This document shows, piece by piece, positions 1-7,741 of a stretch of DNA of 45,689 nt (the first letter of the stretch is position 1; each line of letters begins with the position of its first letter). The stretch lies in contig NZ_BDGB01000053.1 of the NCBI RefSeq assembly GCF_002157585.1, positions 1 through 45,689 of the forward strand, given 5' to 3'. The stretch is from Lentilactobacillus parakefiri. GTDB lineage: Bacteria; Bacillota; Bacilli; Lactobacillales; Lactobacillaceae. The notes below the pieces were generated by a model, which was not told the DNA's origin, did no database searches, and was given only the letters and a program-made list of their open reading frames with translations. The translations under genes and the position numbers were made by a program.

Positions 1-1
1 G

Positions 2-136
2 ACTCGTTTTGAGCACATTAGTGCTCAAGATTTAACGACGACGTTACTCCAAATTAACCAGCGACCGCTTAAAATACTCGACTGGCAAACACCGTATCAG
101 GTTATGCTGACAAATTTGTCCAAAAATTCGGATTAA
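2..136 (+). CDS. IS30-family transposase, C-terminal fragment (cut by window edge)
   Basis: The reading frame is open from the window edge and ends in TAA. Its last 44 residues include INQRPLKILDWQTPYQVML, the usual C-terminal signature of IS30-family DDE transposases (an N-x-R-P-R/L-K-x-L-x-x-x-T-P motif). These enzymes cut and paste their own insertion sequence. Only the tail of the DDE domain is visible, so it cannot be judged whether the element is intact. The right end of the IS should lie within a few tens of bases after the stop, close to the end of the next, opposite-strand gene. Confidence 0.82.
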   Translation, partial: TRFEHISAQDLTTTLLQINQRPLKILDWQTPYQVMLTNLSKNSD

Positions 137-145
137 ATTTGCAAT

Positions 146-343
146 CTACCACATTAATACATATGTTAAATCTTTTTTTCGAATATGTCCTTTTCTAACC
201 TGAATGACTTTGAATAGTTCCTTATCATTGAAGACTGCATGACCATAATATATCTGTTGTTCTCCAGGAAGGGCGCAATACAGTTTTGATTTATTTGTAA
301 CCTTCGGAAGTTGGTGTAACTCCACGTATCTATCATTTTCCAA
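146..343 (-). CDS. hypothetical 65-aa protein, possibly clipped by the adjacent IS
   Basis: A small basic protein of unknown function. The start is a TTG with a good AGAGG ribosome site 9 nt upstream; an ATG is not available near it. There is no signal peptide or membrane segment. The central part, with alternating hydrophobic and aromatic residues (LYCALPGEQQIYYGHAVF), suggests a beta-rich fold such as an SH3-like module, which is only an impression. The stop falls about 10 nt beyond the IS30 transposase stop, so the last residues may be encoded by insertion-sequence DNA and the protein may be truncated. Confidence 0.5.
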   Translation of the reverse strand: MENDRYVELHQLPKVTNKSKLYCALPGEQQIYYGHAVFNDKELFKVIQVRKGHIRKKDLTYVLMW

Positions 344-416
344 TTATTACAACCTCTTTTCTGATTACCTAAATATGATTTATTATATCAAGCACACATT
401 GGTTACATCAATCTTA

Positions 417-863
417 TTAAGCTTTCTTAGAGACCCGATAAAAGTTCGGTGAAAACGGAGTTTCGTCAGCAATATTAGTGCCATCATAATAGACGTGAAC
501 ATATCCGTGTCCCACTTGCTTAAATGTAAATCTGGCTTGATGCAGCTTGTTTAGTTCGTTTCTGCCAACGATGGTGTCCGCATTTTTACCGACCGCTTTC
601 CATTTTGTATCGGTAATGTGCCAACCCGCCGACTGTGTCAAGTAGGCATCCACACTGTTTTTGCGAACCCGAACAGACTCGTAACTATAAAATTTCTTCA
701 TACCAAAGTATTGACCAATGTTAATGGTTTTGTCCTTCCAGTGGCCGCGCAGCGTTGTTGGCGTTCCTTTGTGCCAGGTTGCTGCTTGCGTCGGGGCCGT
801 GGCTGCTCCCAGAAAGCCAAGTGAGGCCATTACCGTTATGATCAGTTGTCTACTTTTCTTCAT
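417..863 (-). CDS. secreted protein of unknown function
   Basis: About 148 aa with a clear Sec signal peptide: MKKSRQ, then a hydrophobic core (LIITVMASLGFLGA) and an AxA cleavage site near TQAA. The mature part is rich in aromatic and basic residues and has no recognised domain; it resembles the small beta-rich secreted proteins common in lactobacilli. An in-frame ATG lies three codons upstream, but GGAG sits 9 nt before the ATG chosen here and directly abuts the earlier one. It lies 15 nt downstream of the YolD-type operon on the same strand, so read-through co-expression is possible. Confidence 0.75.
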   Translation of the reverse strand: MKKSRQLIITVMASLGFLGAATAPTQAATWHKGTPTTLRGHWKDKTINIGQYFGMKKFYSYESVRVRKNSVDAYLTQSAGWHITDTKWKAVGKNADTIVGRNELNKLHQARFTFKQVGHGYVHVYYDGTNIADETPFSPNFYRVSKKA

Positions 864-878
864 GACTGTCATCTCCGA

Positions 879-1193
879 TTATTTTGCTTGGTCAAATTTG
901 TTAACCAATTGGATCACCATGCTGGGCTCGCTGCCTGGAATCGCGCGATAGACCAAATAATCTCCTGGAACCAGGACAGCGGATTCCACTTGAGCTTTTT
1001 TGGCGACGCTAAAGCCGGCAACTTCATAGTAGGCATGACCGTCAACGTCCTCGTTAGTTAGTGTGACGTTCACCTGGTCAAGTGGGGCAACATCAAGTGA
1101 TGCCCGCCGCAGTGCCAGGTACTGGTAGTTGATCGAATCAACCATAATCGTAATTTCATTATTGGTGCAGGGAACACTCATGGTCTGTTTCAA
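879..1193 (-). CDS. hypothetical protein, second gene of the SOS-controlled yolD operon
   Basis: A 104-aa protein with no recognised domain, signal peptide or membrane helix. The start is TTG, preceded by AGGAAG about 9 nt upstream, and overlaps the stop codon of the YolD-like gene (start and stop interlock over 4 nt), which indicates translational coupling. The residue pattern suggests a small beta-rich protein. Its place behind the LexA-box promoter makes a DNA-damage-related role plausible, but nothing in the protein shows it. Confidence 0.65.
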   Translation of the reverse strand: MKQTMSVPCTNNEITIMVDSINYQYLALRRASLDVAPLDQVNVTLTNEDVDGHAYYEVAGFSVAKKAQVESAVLVPGDYLVYRAIPGSEPSMVIQLVNKFDQAK

Positions 1194-1555
1194 ATTGATT
1201 GACTTCCTTCTTTGAGTTTGGCGTGGCGAATATCGTTCACATTGATTGTAACCATTTTATTAGTTTGAAGATAGATAAAATGATCGTTGGTGCCAATCAC
1301 AATACCACTTATATTATAAACGTTTAAGTAGCCGTCATCATTTAATTGAAGTGTAATTTGTTTGGAATTCTGCCAACTATCCTGCAAAACGCGGTCGATG
1401 ACTTCCGGATCTTGTTCCGGCAGTCGGTGAGTCGGGACTTCGTCGACTTTTTTGTCAGCCATATCCTGGGTATGGTCACTCAAAAAGTAACCCAGCCACT
1501 TCACCATGCCGCGGTCGTTGTAGAGCCATTGGTCACGTGGAACGTCTCGAATCAT
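1190..1555 (-). CDS. YolD-like family protein
   Basis: About 121 aa. The N-terminal DRGMVKWLGYFLSDHT matches the R-G-x-x-K-W-x-x-F-x-L-x-x-H block of YolD-like proteins, and the C-terminal half has the expected beta strands ending in a DIRHAKL segment. YolD proteins usually lie beside UmuC-type Y-family DNA polymerases and are damage-inducible in Bacillus and lactobacilli; their function is not established. GGGGGTG lies 6 nt before the ATG chosen; an ATG five codons earlier has no ribosome site. No polymerase gene is adjacent. Expression should follow LexA through the box at 1583-1596. Confidence 0.75.
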   Translation of the reverse strand: MIRDVPRDQWLYNDRGMVKWLGYFLSDHTQDMADKKVDEVPTHRLPEQDPEVIDRVLQDSWQNSKQITLQLNDDGYLNVYNISGIVIGTNDHFIYLQTNKMVTINVNDIRHAKLKEGSQSI

Positions 1556-1576
1556 GTTGAACACCCCCATACGTTT

Positions 1577-1605
1577 AATATACGAACGTACGTTCTAAAC
1601 GTCAA
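1577..1605 (-). promoter_or_regulatory. promoter with LexA (SOS) operator in its spacer
   Basis: On the minus strand TTGACG (1605-1600), a 17-nt spacer and TATATT (1582-1577) form a good sigma-A promoter for the YolD-like operon. The spacer contains AGAACGTACGTTCG (1596-1583), which matches the Gram-positive LexA/DinR consensus CGAAC-N4-GTTCG with one mismatch. LexA bound there would block RNA polymerase directly. Confidence 0.8.
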
Positions 1606-1617
1606 GGGGAACAAGTG

Positions 1618-1664
1618 AGAAAAATAAATCCCCAGGCTGAAATGACTGCCAGCCTTGGGATTGG
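1618..1664 (-). terminator. Rho-independent terminator of the OYE-like gene
   Basis: Stem AATCCC-x-AGGCTG pairing with CAGCCT-x-GGGATT, followed on the minus strand by a T-rich tail; it begins about 15 nt after the stop of the oxidoreductase gene. Confidence 0.75.
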
Positions 1665-1679
1665 GAAAATGTTACAGTT

Positions 1680-2822
1680 CTAAATTCGAATTTGCCTCTC
1701 ATCCGTCGAAATCGGAAAGCCCTTTTTAAAGGCGGTCCGTAAGAAATTAAGCAGGGGTGGGGTCACCTTTAATTCGTCTAAATCCCGTAATGAGAAGGTA
1801 TAACGAATTGCCTTTTCATCACCGGCTTCAACTTTTTGGACCCACTTGGGCTCGCGAATTAACTCACGGCCCATGGCGGCAAATTGAACGCCGGCGTCAA
1901 TCAACTTGGCAACTTGGGCAGGGGATGCCAAATGCCCGACTACCATCAGTGGTAAATCATCTGCGAGTACTTCCTGGACTTTTTCGATCAGTGGCTGCTG
2001 GTCGTTGCGATCGACAATCGATCCCTGCCAGGCATCTGCCAATGACATGTGCAGATAATCAATTGGCTTTTGATTGAGTTCTTTCACCAAGGCCAGGGTG
2101 TCGGCCATTCTGATACCAGGTTTTTCGAGTTCCTCCGGTGAAATCCGGTAGCCCAGGATAAAATGTGGGTTATCAGAATGCTTGATGACTTCTGCGCAAG
2201 CATCAACAACCGCCAAGGGGAAGTTCATCCGCTTTTCCAAGGAGCCGCCCCAGTGATCCGTTCTGCGGTTAGAATGGGGGCTGAAGAATTGTTGAATTAG
2301 ATAGGTATTGGCACCGTGGAGTTCGATGCCATCGAAACCAGCGTCGATGGCCAGTTGAGTGGCGTTGGCGAAGTCGGAAATGGTCTGTTCAATTTCTTCA
2401 CCCGAAAGTGCCCGTGGTGTTTCAGCTCCCAAACGTTCAGGAGCAACGGCGCTGGCAGAAACGGTTTGATGTCCGCGAAGTACCCGTGAGTTACTCATTC
2501 TCCCGGCACTGAAGATTTGAAGAATTGCTTTGGTATGATTAAGTTTGATGGCGTTGGCAAGCCGTGATAATCCTGGCAGCATCTTTTCGTGAGCCACGCT
2601 GAGTTCGCCTTCGAAGCCTTTGCCCAAATCATTGACGTTGGCGCAGCCGGTAATAATCATGCCAGGCCCGCCGGCACGCAGTCGGAAGTAGTCAATTTCG
2701 TCTCCAGTAATCGAACCGTCTTCAAAACTGGACATTTCGGTCATTGGCGACATTGCAATGCGATTTTTAATGGTGACGCCGTTTCTTAATTGTGTTGGTT
2801 GTAAGAAGTTGTAATTTGTCAT
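1680..2822 (-). CDS. NADH-dependent flavin oxidoreductase, Old Yellow Enzyme family
   Basis: A 380-aa FMN-dependent TIM-barrel enzyme. The OYE signature is clear near residues 167-192: HGANTYLIQQFFSPHSN followed by R-R-T-D-H-W-G-G. The C-terminal part carries the phosphate-binding stretch with MVVGHL and FAAMGRELI. Such enzymes reduce activated C=C bonds of enones and related compounds with NAD(P)H; the natural substrate is unknown. GGAGG lies 6 nt before the ATG. It is divergent from a nitroreductase gene across 136 nt, a pairing that suggests redox or xenobiotic handling. Length is normal for the short, one-domain subfamily. Confidence 0.9.
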   Translation of the reverse strand: MTNYNFLQPTQLRNGVTIKNRIAMSPMTEMSSFEDGSITGDEIDYFRLRAGGPGMIITGCANVNDLGKGFEGELSVAHEKMLPGLSRLANAIKLNHTKAILQIFSAGRMSNSRVLRGHQTVSASAVAPERLGAETPRALSGEEIEQTISDFANATQLAIDAGFDGIELHGANTYLIQQFFSPHSNRRTDHWGGSLEKRMNFPLAVVDACAEVIKHSDNPHFILGYRISPEELEKPGIRMADTLALVKELNQKPIDYLHMSLADAWQGSIVDRNDQQPLIEKVQEVLADDLPLMVVGHLASPAQVAKLIDAGVQFAAMGRELIREPKWVQKVEAGDEKAIRYTFSLRDLDELKVTPPLLNFLRTAFKKGFPISTDERQIRI

Positions 2823-2958
2823 AAGAAGCCTCCTGATAATGATTAATACCTTGAGTGTACCAAATAAGCCTAAATGTTTCAGGTGAAATTGATTGGTTTA
2901 TTTTCCTAAAAAAGCGGTTACAATGGAATTGAAGATAAAATTTGAGGAGTGGTAATTG

Positions 2959-3417
2959 ATGGAAACATTGAAAATGATTCAGTCACGTAAAGCAATTAGG
3001 GAGTATTCGGGTCAAGTATCTGATGATCAGCTGCACGAAATTTTGGTTGTAGCTAACGCCAGTCCAGTCGGGATGGGGCGCTATGATGATTATCGATTAA
3101 CGGTGATTCAAGATCCGTTTGTTTTGTCAAAGATGACTGGTATCTATGAGGCCCCAACGGTGGTTGTCGTTTCAGTCAAGGAAGATAGTCCTGCTGACGA
3201 GATTTCTGCCGGAGCGATCGTTCACAACATGGAATTGGCCGCTGAAGATCAGGGACTAGGTGCCAATTATAATATGGCTAGTCTGGGATCGATTCCGAGT
3301 GAGGTCATCCCGGATGGCTTTAAGCCGGCTTTTGCGTTGACTCTGGGTCAGACCAGCGATACGTTTGCACCGCGGGAGATTCCGTTGGATCGGATTAAGA
3401 CGAATACGGTTAAATAA
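2959..3417 (+). CDS. nitroreductase family protein
   Basis: About 152 aa, shorter than classical nitroreductases (around 200-220 aa) but like the compact lactobacillar members. It opens with the FMN-binding signature MIQSRKAIREYSG and has the expected GAIVHNMELAAEDQGLGA helix and a C-terminal ALTLGQ strand. It probably reduces nitro or quinone compounds with NAD(P)H. GAGGAG lies 9 nt before the ATG used; a TTG one codon earlier is less well spaced. The gene is followed after 7 nt by a structured repeat, R1, whose second hairpin acts as a terminator. Confidence 0.85.
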   Translation: METLKMIQSRKAIREYSGQVSDDQLHEILVVANASPVGMGRYDDYRLTVIQDPFVLSKMTGIYEAPTVVVVSVKEDSPADEISAGAIVHNMELAAEDQGLGANYNMASLGSIPSEVIPDGFKPAFALTLGQTSDTFAPREIPLDRIKTNTVK

Positions 3418-3424
3418 AAAGAGT

Positions 3425-3602
3425 GTGATCCAATAAGCGGTTAGTTTCTAGAATATAAGGGGCTTATTCAAATATCCTGGGTGGGGATATTTGGATAAGC
3501 CCCTTATACGACCGGATGCTGCTTAATGGATCACTATTTGGCCAGTTAATCTTTAAAGTACGAATGGCGCTTGGACAAAATAATCAGTTTTGTCCAAACG
3601 CC
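3425..3602 (+). repeat. two-hairpin intergenic repeat, copy R1 (subtype A)
   Basis: Hairpin 1 (3425-3534) is exactly 110 nt: outer stem GTGATCC/GGATCAC, a 4-nt GGTT bulge, an AGA internal loop, then a 24-bp central stem with one G-T pair (ATATAAGGGGCTTAT side against ATAAGCCCCTTATA). A spacer with TTAATCTTTAAA leads to hairpin 2 (3564-3603), a 17-bp stem GGCGCTTGGACAAAA closed by TTTTGTCCAAACGCC and followed by T7. It starts 7 nt after the nitroreductase stop, between convergent genes. Confidence 0.9.
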
Positions 3603-3610
3603 ATTTTTTT
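3563..3610 (+). terminator. terminator formed by hairpin 2 of repeat R1
   Basis: Strong stem ATGGCGCTTGGACAAAA with complement TTTTGTCCAA-ACGCCAT and a following run of seven T. It should end nitroreductase transcription. Confidence 0.85.
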
Positions 3611-3666
3611 GATTTAACAGTTAAGATGACTATTTTTTATAGATCTAATTGTTGTTGGTGAGCCGT

Positions 3667-5106
3667 TTACAATTCTCCACCCTTTTCAAATGTTGGAACC
3701 ATCTTCTCGGCCCGCAACAATAGCAACTGATGCAGCAAATCCTTCACATTCTCGGTAATGGCATGAGCAATCTTGTCATTGACCTGATTATGCCATTCAG
3801 GCAATTTATCTGTTGCAATATTCTTAAATTCAGCATCTGCGGTAGCCACTGCGGCCCGGCCGTTGGCAAAACCGAATTTGCGGCTTTCAGAAACCGCGGT
3901 CATTGCGTCAAGATCATGCTCGGCAAAGAACGGATCTGCCAACATCGCGACTAACTTATTCAGCCAATAGAAGCTCTCCGTCGTGGTTCGCAACGGCGTG
4001 TGCTTGAAGTTATCAGGTGTATCGGTGCAGTTGGCAAAGAAAGGTACCGGGGCGTTGAACTCGTTGACTCCTTCAGCCAGCCAATGAATAGCCGCGTGTT
4101 CGGCTGGGAAGTCAGGACGAATTTGCAAGATGTGCATTTCCTGGTTTCGGTTCATACCGATTGGCCGGTAGCGCAACCGTGATTCTTCCGTACCAGTTTT
4201 CCCATAGGGGTCAAAATCGGTGCCTTGATAGTGACTGCTCAAGAAGAAGGCAATGTCTTCGACTGAAATCAAATGATCGGCAACCCGGGTAAATGGCATT
4301 GTCCGGCTTTCCGGATCCTGCTGGATTTCCGGGTTAAACAATTTCTGACCGTACCAAACCCGCGGGGTATTGTAGTAGTGATCGGCGACAACGTCCTCAC
4401 CAAAAATATCACGGAAGTTAAAACCGGAACGCGCCTTGTTCAAGTGATATTTATCGGCAAATAGTTTTAAATCATTGCTGTACATGTAGTGGTCGGGGTC
4501 ATCAAAGTTGATTTCTTGAATGCCAGTTTGGTTAGGGGCAACCGCATAGGCGTCATCTGGAATTCGTTCGGCTGCCCAGTGATGGCCGCCAACTGTTTCA
4601 AAATACCAGACTTCATCGGAATCTGAAAAGGCAATCCCGTTACTTTCACACGTCCCGAATTTGGTGACCAAATCTCCCAGGCGTTTAACGCCTTCACGAG
4701 CATTGTGAATGTAAGGGAGCACACACGTCAGCATCGCCTCTTCACCGATGCCATCAGGAACTAATGGGTCTAATCCCAGCATGGTCGTATTGGTAAATTC
4801 GGTTTCCGTTGAACTCATGGCAACATTAGCGGTGTTAATCCCAGATTCACCCCAAAGGCCATCGCTAACGTCAGCGTTGGGCGTTTCGGTGTAGCGAAGC
4901 GGATTTTCCGGAAGCTTGACCCGAAATTGGTTGAAGGTCGAAACGTATTCGCTGGGCTGATCGGCCGGGTTAACGACCACAAAGCGCTTGGCATTAACGC
5001 CACCGCCGGCATCTTCGTTTCTGGCAATCATTGTTGAACCGTCAGTTGTAGCATTCTTTCCAGCTAAAAAAGCCGTACAGCTAGAAATCGTTTGAAATTT
5101 ACTCAA
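3667..5106 (-). CDS. pepD: C69-family dipeptidase (PepD type)
   Basis: A 479-aa cytoplasmic N-terminal-nucleophile dipeptidase. The C69 signature lies at the N-terminus: SSCTAFLAGKNATTDGS followed by M-I-A-R-N-E-D, with the catalytic Cys near residue 10. Family members hydrolyse a broad range of dipeptides and supply amino acids from peptides. The length matches lactobacillar PepD proteins (about 470-480 aa). The start is TTG with AAGGA about 9 nt upstream. It is convergent with the nitroreductase gene. Several paralogues usually exist per genome, so the letter suffix cannot be assigned. Confidence 0.92.
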   Translation of the reverse strand: MSKFQTISSCTAFLAGKNATTDGSTMIARNEDAGGGVNAKRFVVVNPADQPSEYVSTFNQFRVKLPENPLRYTETPNADVSDGLWGESGINTANVAMSSTETEFTNTTMLGLDPLVPDGIGEEAMLTCVLPYIHNAREGVKRLGDLVTKFGTCESNGIAFSDSDEVWYFETVGGHHWAAERIPDDAYAVAPNQTGIQEINFDDPDHYMYSNDLKLFADKYHLNKARSGFNFRDIFGEDVVADHYYNTPRVWYGQKLFNPEIQQDPESRTMPFTRVADHLISVEDIAFFLSSHYQGTDFDPYGKTGTEESRLRYRPIGMNRNQEMHILQIRPDFPAEHAAIHWLAEGVNEFNAPVPFFANCTDTPDNFKHTPLRTTTESFYWLNKLVAMLADPFFAEHDLDAMTAVSESRKFGFANGRAAVATADAEFKNIATDKLPEWHNQVNDKIAHAITENVKDLLHQLLLLRAEKMVPTFEKGGEL

Positions 5107-5173
5107 TCAAATCATTCCTTCTCAATTTAATACATCGGATCGATTAAGAAGCGGTGTTGGTACAGGTTGCATC

Positions 5174-5593
5174 TTAATAGCTTAGAGCCAACTGATTGGT
5201 GACTGATTTTGGAAGGTTCAGCGCTTGGCCGTAAATCCAATACTTTTGAACCTTGGCGTGTTTAGTGACTTTCTTGGCTGAGAATTTTGTAATTCGATAC
5301 CAGTTGAACTGCAGGCCTTGGCTGGCATACAAATCAACATGGATCTTGGTGCCGGCCTTTAAACCACTCTTTTTCCAAGATGTGGTTTTAATTTGTTTGT
5401 AATTGCTGTTGGGCACATGGCTGGTTAATTTGAACGGCTGATAGTTAGTCCCGATCTTGGCGTTAAAATTTGCCTTGTGATAACTCAAAGATCCAGGCAT
5501 TGAAGCAGCGTTTGAAACGGGAGCCTGAGTGATAGAGACGAAACCGCCAAAGCTTAGTGCGGTTACCGCCAATAAGATACTTTTCTTAAACAT
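5174..5593 (-). CDS. small secreted protein
   Basis: About 139 aa with a signal peptide (MFKKSILLAVTALSFGGFVS, cleavage around SNAA). The mature part is Lys- and Thr-rich, has Tyr/Trp-containing beta strands (for example FNWYRITKFSAKK) and no known domain; it resembles SLAP/SH3-like cell-surface modules of lactobacilli, without certainty. GGAAGGAG stands 8 nt before the ATG used, ruling out the ATG six codons upstream, which lies at the ribosome site itself. It lies upstream of pepD on the same strand (67 nt gap). Confidence 0.75.
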   Translation of the reverse strand: MFKKSILLAVTALSFGGFVSITQAPVSNAASMPGSLSYHKANFNAKIGTNYQPFKLTSHVPNSNYKQIKTTSWKKSGLKAGTKIHVDLYASQGLQFNWYRITKFSAKKVTKHAKVQKYWIYGQALNLPKSVTNQLALSY

Positions 5594-5680
5594 CAAAAAA
5601 TCTCCTTCCAAAAATTCAACTAATTTTAGTATAAAAGTCTGGTTAAAAAAATTCCAGCTGACTCGCTGGAATTTTAGTGA

Positions 5681-7189
5681 TTATCCTAAGAATTTACGCA
5701 AAACTGCCTGACGGCTGATTAAGGTGGTCTTAGTTTCTTTATCGGAAATCTTAACCAGATCAGCGGCTAATTGGGCATGCTTTTCCTGTTCTGGCGTTTG
5801 TGGACCGGCCTTGATGTCAAACAGTCGTTCTACAGCTTCGATATCTTCATCAACTGCTTTCCAGGCAGGATTCTTTGCTTGAAGAGCAGACAAAGCGTCC
5901 TTACTGAAGTACTTGGCAACGTGGGCATAGTCATGCTTGATGTTTGGATAATACTGCATTAAGGTGTTGAGTTCTTTGTCGCTCAGCTTGTTCAAGATAC
6001 GGCCAGTTCCAAGAAATTCCGGTGGTACGCCAACTGAATAAAGTGCACCGGTAAATGTGATCGCACGAGGCATCTTGTAGCCATCAACGTCACGTGAGTA
6101 ACCAATGATTCCAACGTGTTGGTGACGGTCCCGGCGTTTTGGAAAGGCATCAAATACCGGCTGCAAATCGTTAATCAACGGATCCAAAGTTTCGTGATAC
6201 TCGGCAGCGGCTTTTTTAGCAATTTCCAAAAGAGTGGCTTGATCGTCATGATCGATGATTTCAAATTTGCTCTTTTGAAGGCCATCACGCAATTTGATGA
6301 TTGCCGGTTCCACAACATCCAGTGGGTAATCGTAACGAAAAGCCGACTGAATGGTTGCCGTCTTCAAACCGGGGAATTCTTCAAGGTAACGGTCAATCAT
6401 CATTGGTGATAAGCCGCCACGGAAGATTGTGCTTCCTGTTCCGGCAATTGGATAGATGGGAAGTCCGCTTTCCTGTTCAAATTCGGCCAGGCCAGTCAGG
6501 GCTAATTTATTCCCGATGATACTGTTTAAGAAACCATTTGAAAGAGCGGAATCTGATCCCGCCAAGAAGACCCGCATGTAACTTAATTCACGGCCAAAAT
6601 GCTTCTTATACATTTCAAGGTATTTTTTCAGAATTTGTGGGGCGTGCAATTGCGATTCGAATCCTTCGAATAATGGAATCATTTGTAGGGTATCAGAATC
6701 TTTGTGCCCAGTATTGAATTCAGTTGACTTGTAATGGGAAAGACTGGCAAACTTATCTTCCATCGAAATTAACTGGTCGGCTGACTGGGTCATCGGCAAG
6801 ATAGCTTCGAATAACGGTCGTTCCTTGAATTCCAAATCATAAGCAAAGTCTTCAGCTGACAAGATAGTGGTCATTGCCTGCATTAAACTGTAACCTTTTT
6901 CTTCCCAAATGTTTGGCAGTCGGAAAGTGAGGAACTTATCTTTGCCAAGGGGATGCTTTTGGAAATATTCATAGTGCTCGGAGTACAACCGGTCGATAAC
7001 AGATGCATCGGCGTGTTTGCCTTCCCAGTCCCACATATATTCATCGGCGTCGAGTTTGGAAAAGTTTTGGTAAGCTTCATCAATTTCACGAAATGCAGAA
7101 ACAAATGCATTGTCGTTGTGTTTGAAGAATGGAACTCCTGCGTTATCTGGATGTTGAGTACCCATAATATTAGGGATTTTTCTATCCAT
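5681..7189 (-). CDS. ppcA: phosphoenolpyruvate carboxylase, archaeal type
   Basis: A 502-aa enzyme of the archaeal-type PEPC family (PpcA), much shorter than bacterial PEPC (about 900 aa). Diagnostic features are the N-terminal IMGTQHPDNAG block, the FLAGSDSALSNGF block and the glycine-rich IAGTGSTIFRGGLSP segment. It carboxylates PEP to oxaloacetate, feeding aspartate synthesis or a malate/succinate branch. This enzyme is known from archaea, Clostridium perfringens, Leuconostoc, Oenococcus and some lactobacilli, so its patchy distribution suggests transfer. GGAGG lies 9 nt before the ATG. It is monocistronic here, with a TATAAT -10 at 7237-7232. Confidence 0.93.
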   Translation of the reverse strand: MDRKIPNIMGTQHPDNAGVPFFKHNDNAFVSAFREIDEAYQNFSKLDADEYMWDWEGKHADASVIDRLYSEHYEYFQKHPLGKDKFLTFRLPNIWEEKGYSLMQAMTTILSAEDFAYDLEFKERPLFEAILPMTQSADQLISMEDKFASLSHYKSTEFNTGHKDSDTLQMIPLFEGFESQLHAPQILKKYLEMYKKHFGRELSYMRVFLAGSDSALSNGFLNSIIGNKLALTGLAEFEQESGLPIYPIAGTGSTIFRGGLSPMMIDRYLEEFPGLKTATIQSAFRYDYPLDVVEPAIIKLRDGLQKSKFEIIDHDDQATLLEIAKKAAAEYHETLDPLINDLQPVFDAFPKRRDRHQHVGIIGYSRDVDGYKMPRAITFTGALYSVGVPPEFLGTGRILNKLSDKELNTLMQYYPNIKHDYAHVAKYFSKDALSALQAKNPAWKAVDEDIEAVERLFDIKAGPQTPEQEKHAQLAADLVKISDKETKTTLISRQAVLRKFLG

Positions 7190-7415
7190 AAAAGAAAGCC
7201 TCCTGAGATTTGATTAAGTTCATTTAGAATGATTATACAGGAAAAAATGTGAACATGAAAATAATATTAACAAATGGTGCAAATTCATAAAACAATTAAA
7301 TATCCGAATATTCATGAATAATTCAAACAGTTAATTAATTATTTCAACTAAATATTACAGCTTATTGGGCAACTTTACCAGCTTTTTAAGGCAGATTAAG
7401 AACATTATTCCAAGA
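7190..7415. other. AT-rich intergenic region upstream of ppcA
   Basis: No gene is visible. The minus strand has a TGTATAAT extended-type -10 at 7239-7232 about 45 nt before the PEP carboxylase start. Further upstream there are AT-rich palindromic stretches (for example ATTCATGAAT near 7310) of unknown meaning. The rest of the 552-nt gap up to 7741 is taken by repeats R2 and R3. Confidence 0.5.
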
Positions 7416-7527
7416 GTGGAGCAAGAGGCGTTTTGATCCCAGAATGTAAGGCAATTCAGTGATTATTCCCGGGTTTGGAATGATTACTGAATTGCCTTAC
7501 ATGGCCGGGATCAGCCGATTGCTGCAC
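7416..7527 (+). repeat. intergenic repeat, copy R2 (subtype B)
   Basis: A 112-nt long hairpin: outer stem GTGGAGCAA/TTGCTGCAC, GGC/GCC, a GTTTT bulge, GATCCC/GGGATC, the AGA-versus-GGCC internal loop, then a 24-bp stem (GTAAGGCAATTCAGTGATTA side) around a CCCGGGTTT apex. It shares fold and loop bases with subtype A but not the stem sequence. R3 begins 31 nt later in the same orientation. Confidence 0.85.
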
Positions 7528-7558
7528 GTTTCGGCAAAGTAGCAGTGGAGCTGATACA

Positions 7559-7738
7559 GTGGGACTTAAAGCGGTTAGTTTCCAGAATATAAGCAAGTAA
7601 TCCAAATATCACGGGCTTTGATATTTGGATCACTTGCTTATATGGCCGAAAACTGCTTTAATTCCCACGTTTCTGCTATGGAATATTTTAAATGATGAAG
7701 TACGGGTGAGACGCTAAAAATTTTTGCCCCAGCTCCTT
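7559..7738 (+). repeat. two-hairpin intergenic repeat, copy R3 (subtype A)
   Basis: Hairpin 1 (7559-7668) is 110 nt and carries the constant left block AAGCGGTTAGTTTCCAGAAT and right block ATGGCCGAAAACTGCTT, with its own apical stem (CAAGTAATCCAAATATC against GATATTTGGATCACTTG). The spacer (GGAATATTTTAAATGATGAAG) and a degenerate hairpin 2 beginning GGGTGAGACG run to about 7738, 3 nt from the OsmC gene's stop codon on the other strand. Confidence 0.9.
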
Positions 7739-7741
7739 AAG

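Noticed and set aside
4467-4724. An 85-codon minus-strand frame inside the pepD region
   Set aside because: It lies entirely within the dipeptidase gene in another frame and shows no domain.
7300-7330. AT-rich palindromes (ATTCATGAAT) upstream of ppcA as an operator
   Set aside because: Short AT-rich palindromes are expected by chance in such AT-rich sequence, and no known regulator consensus fits well.
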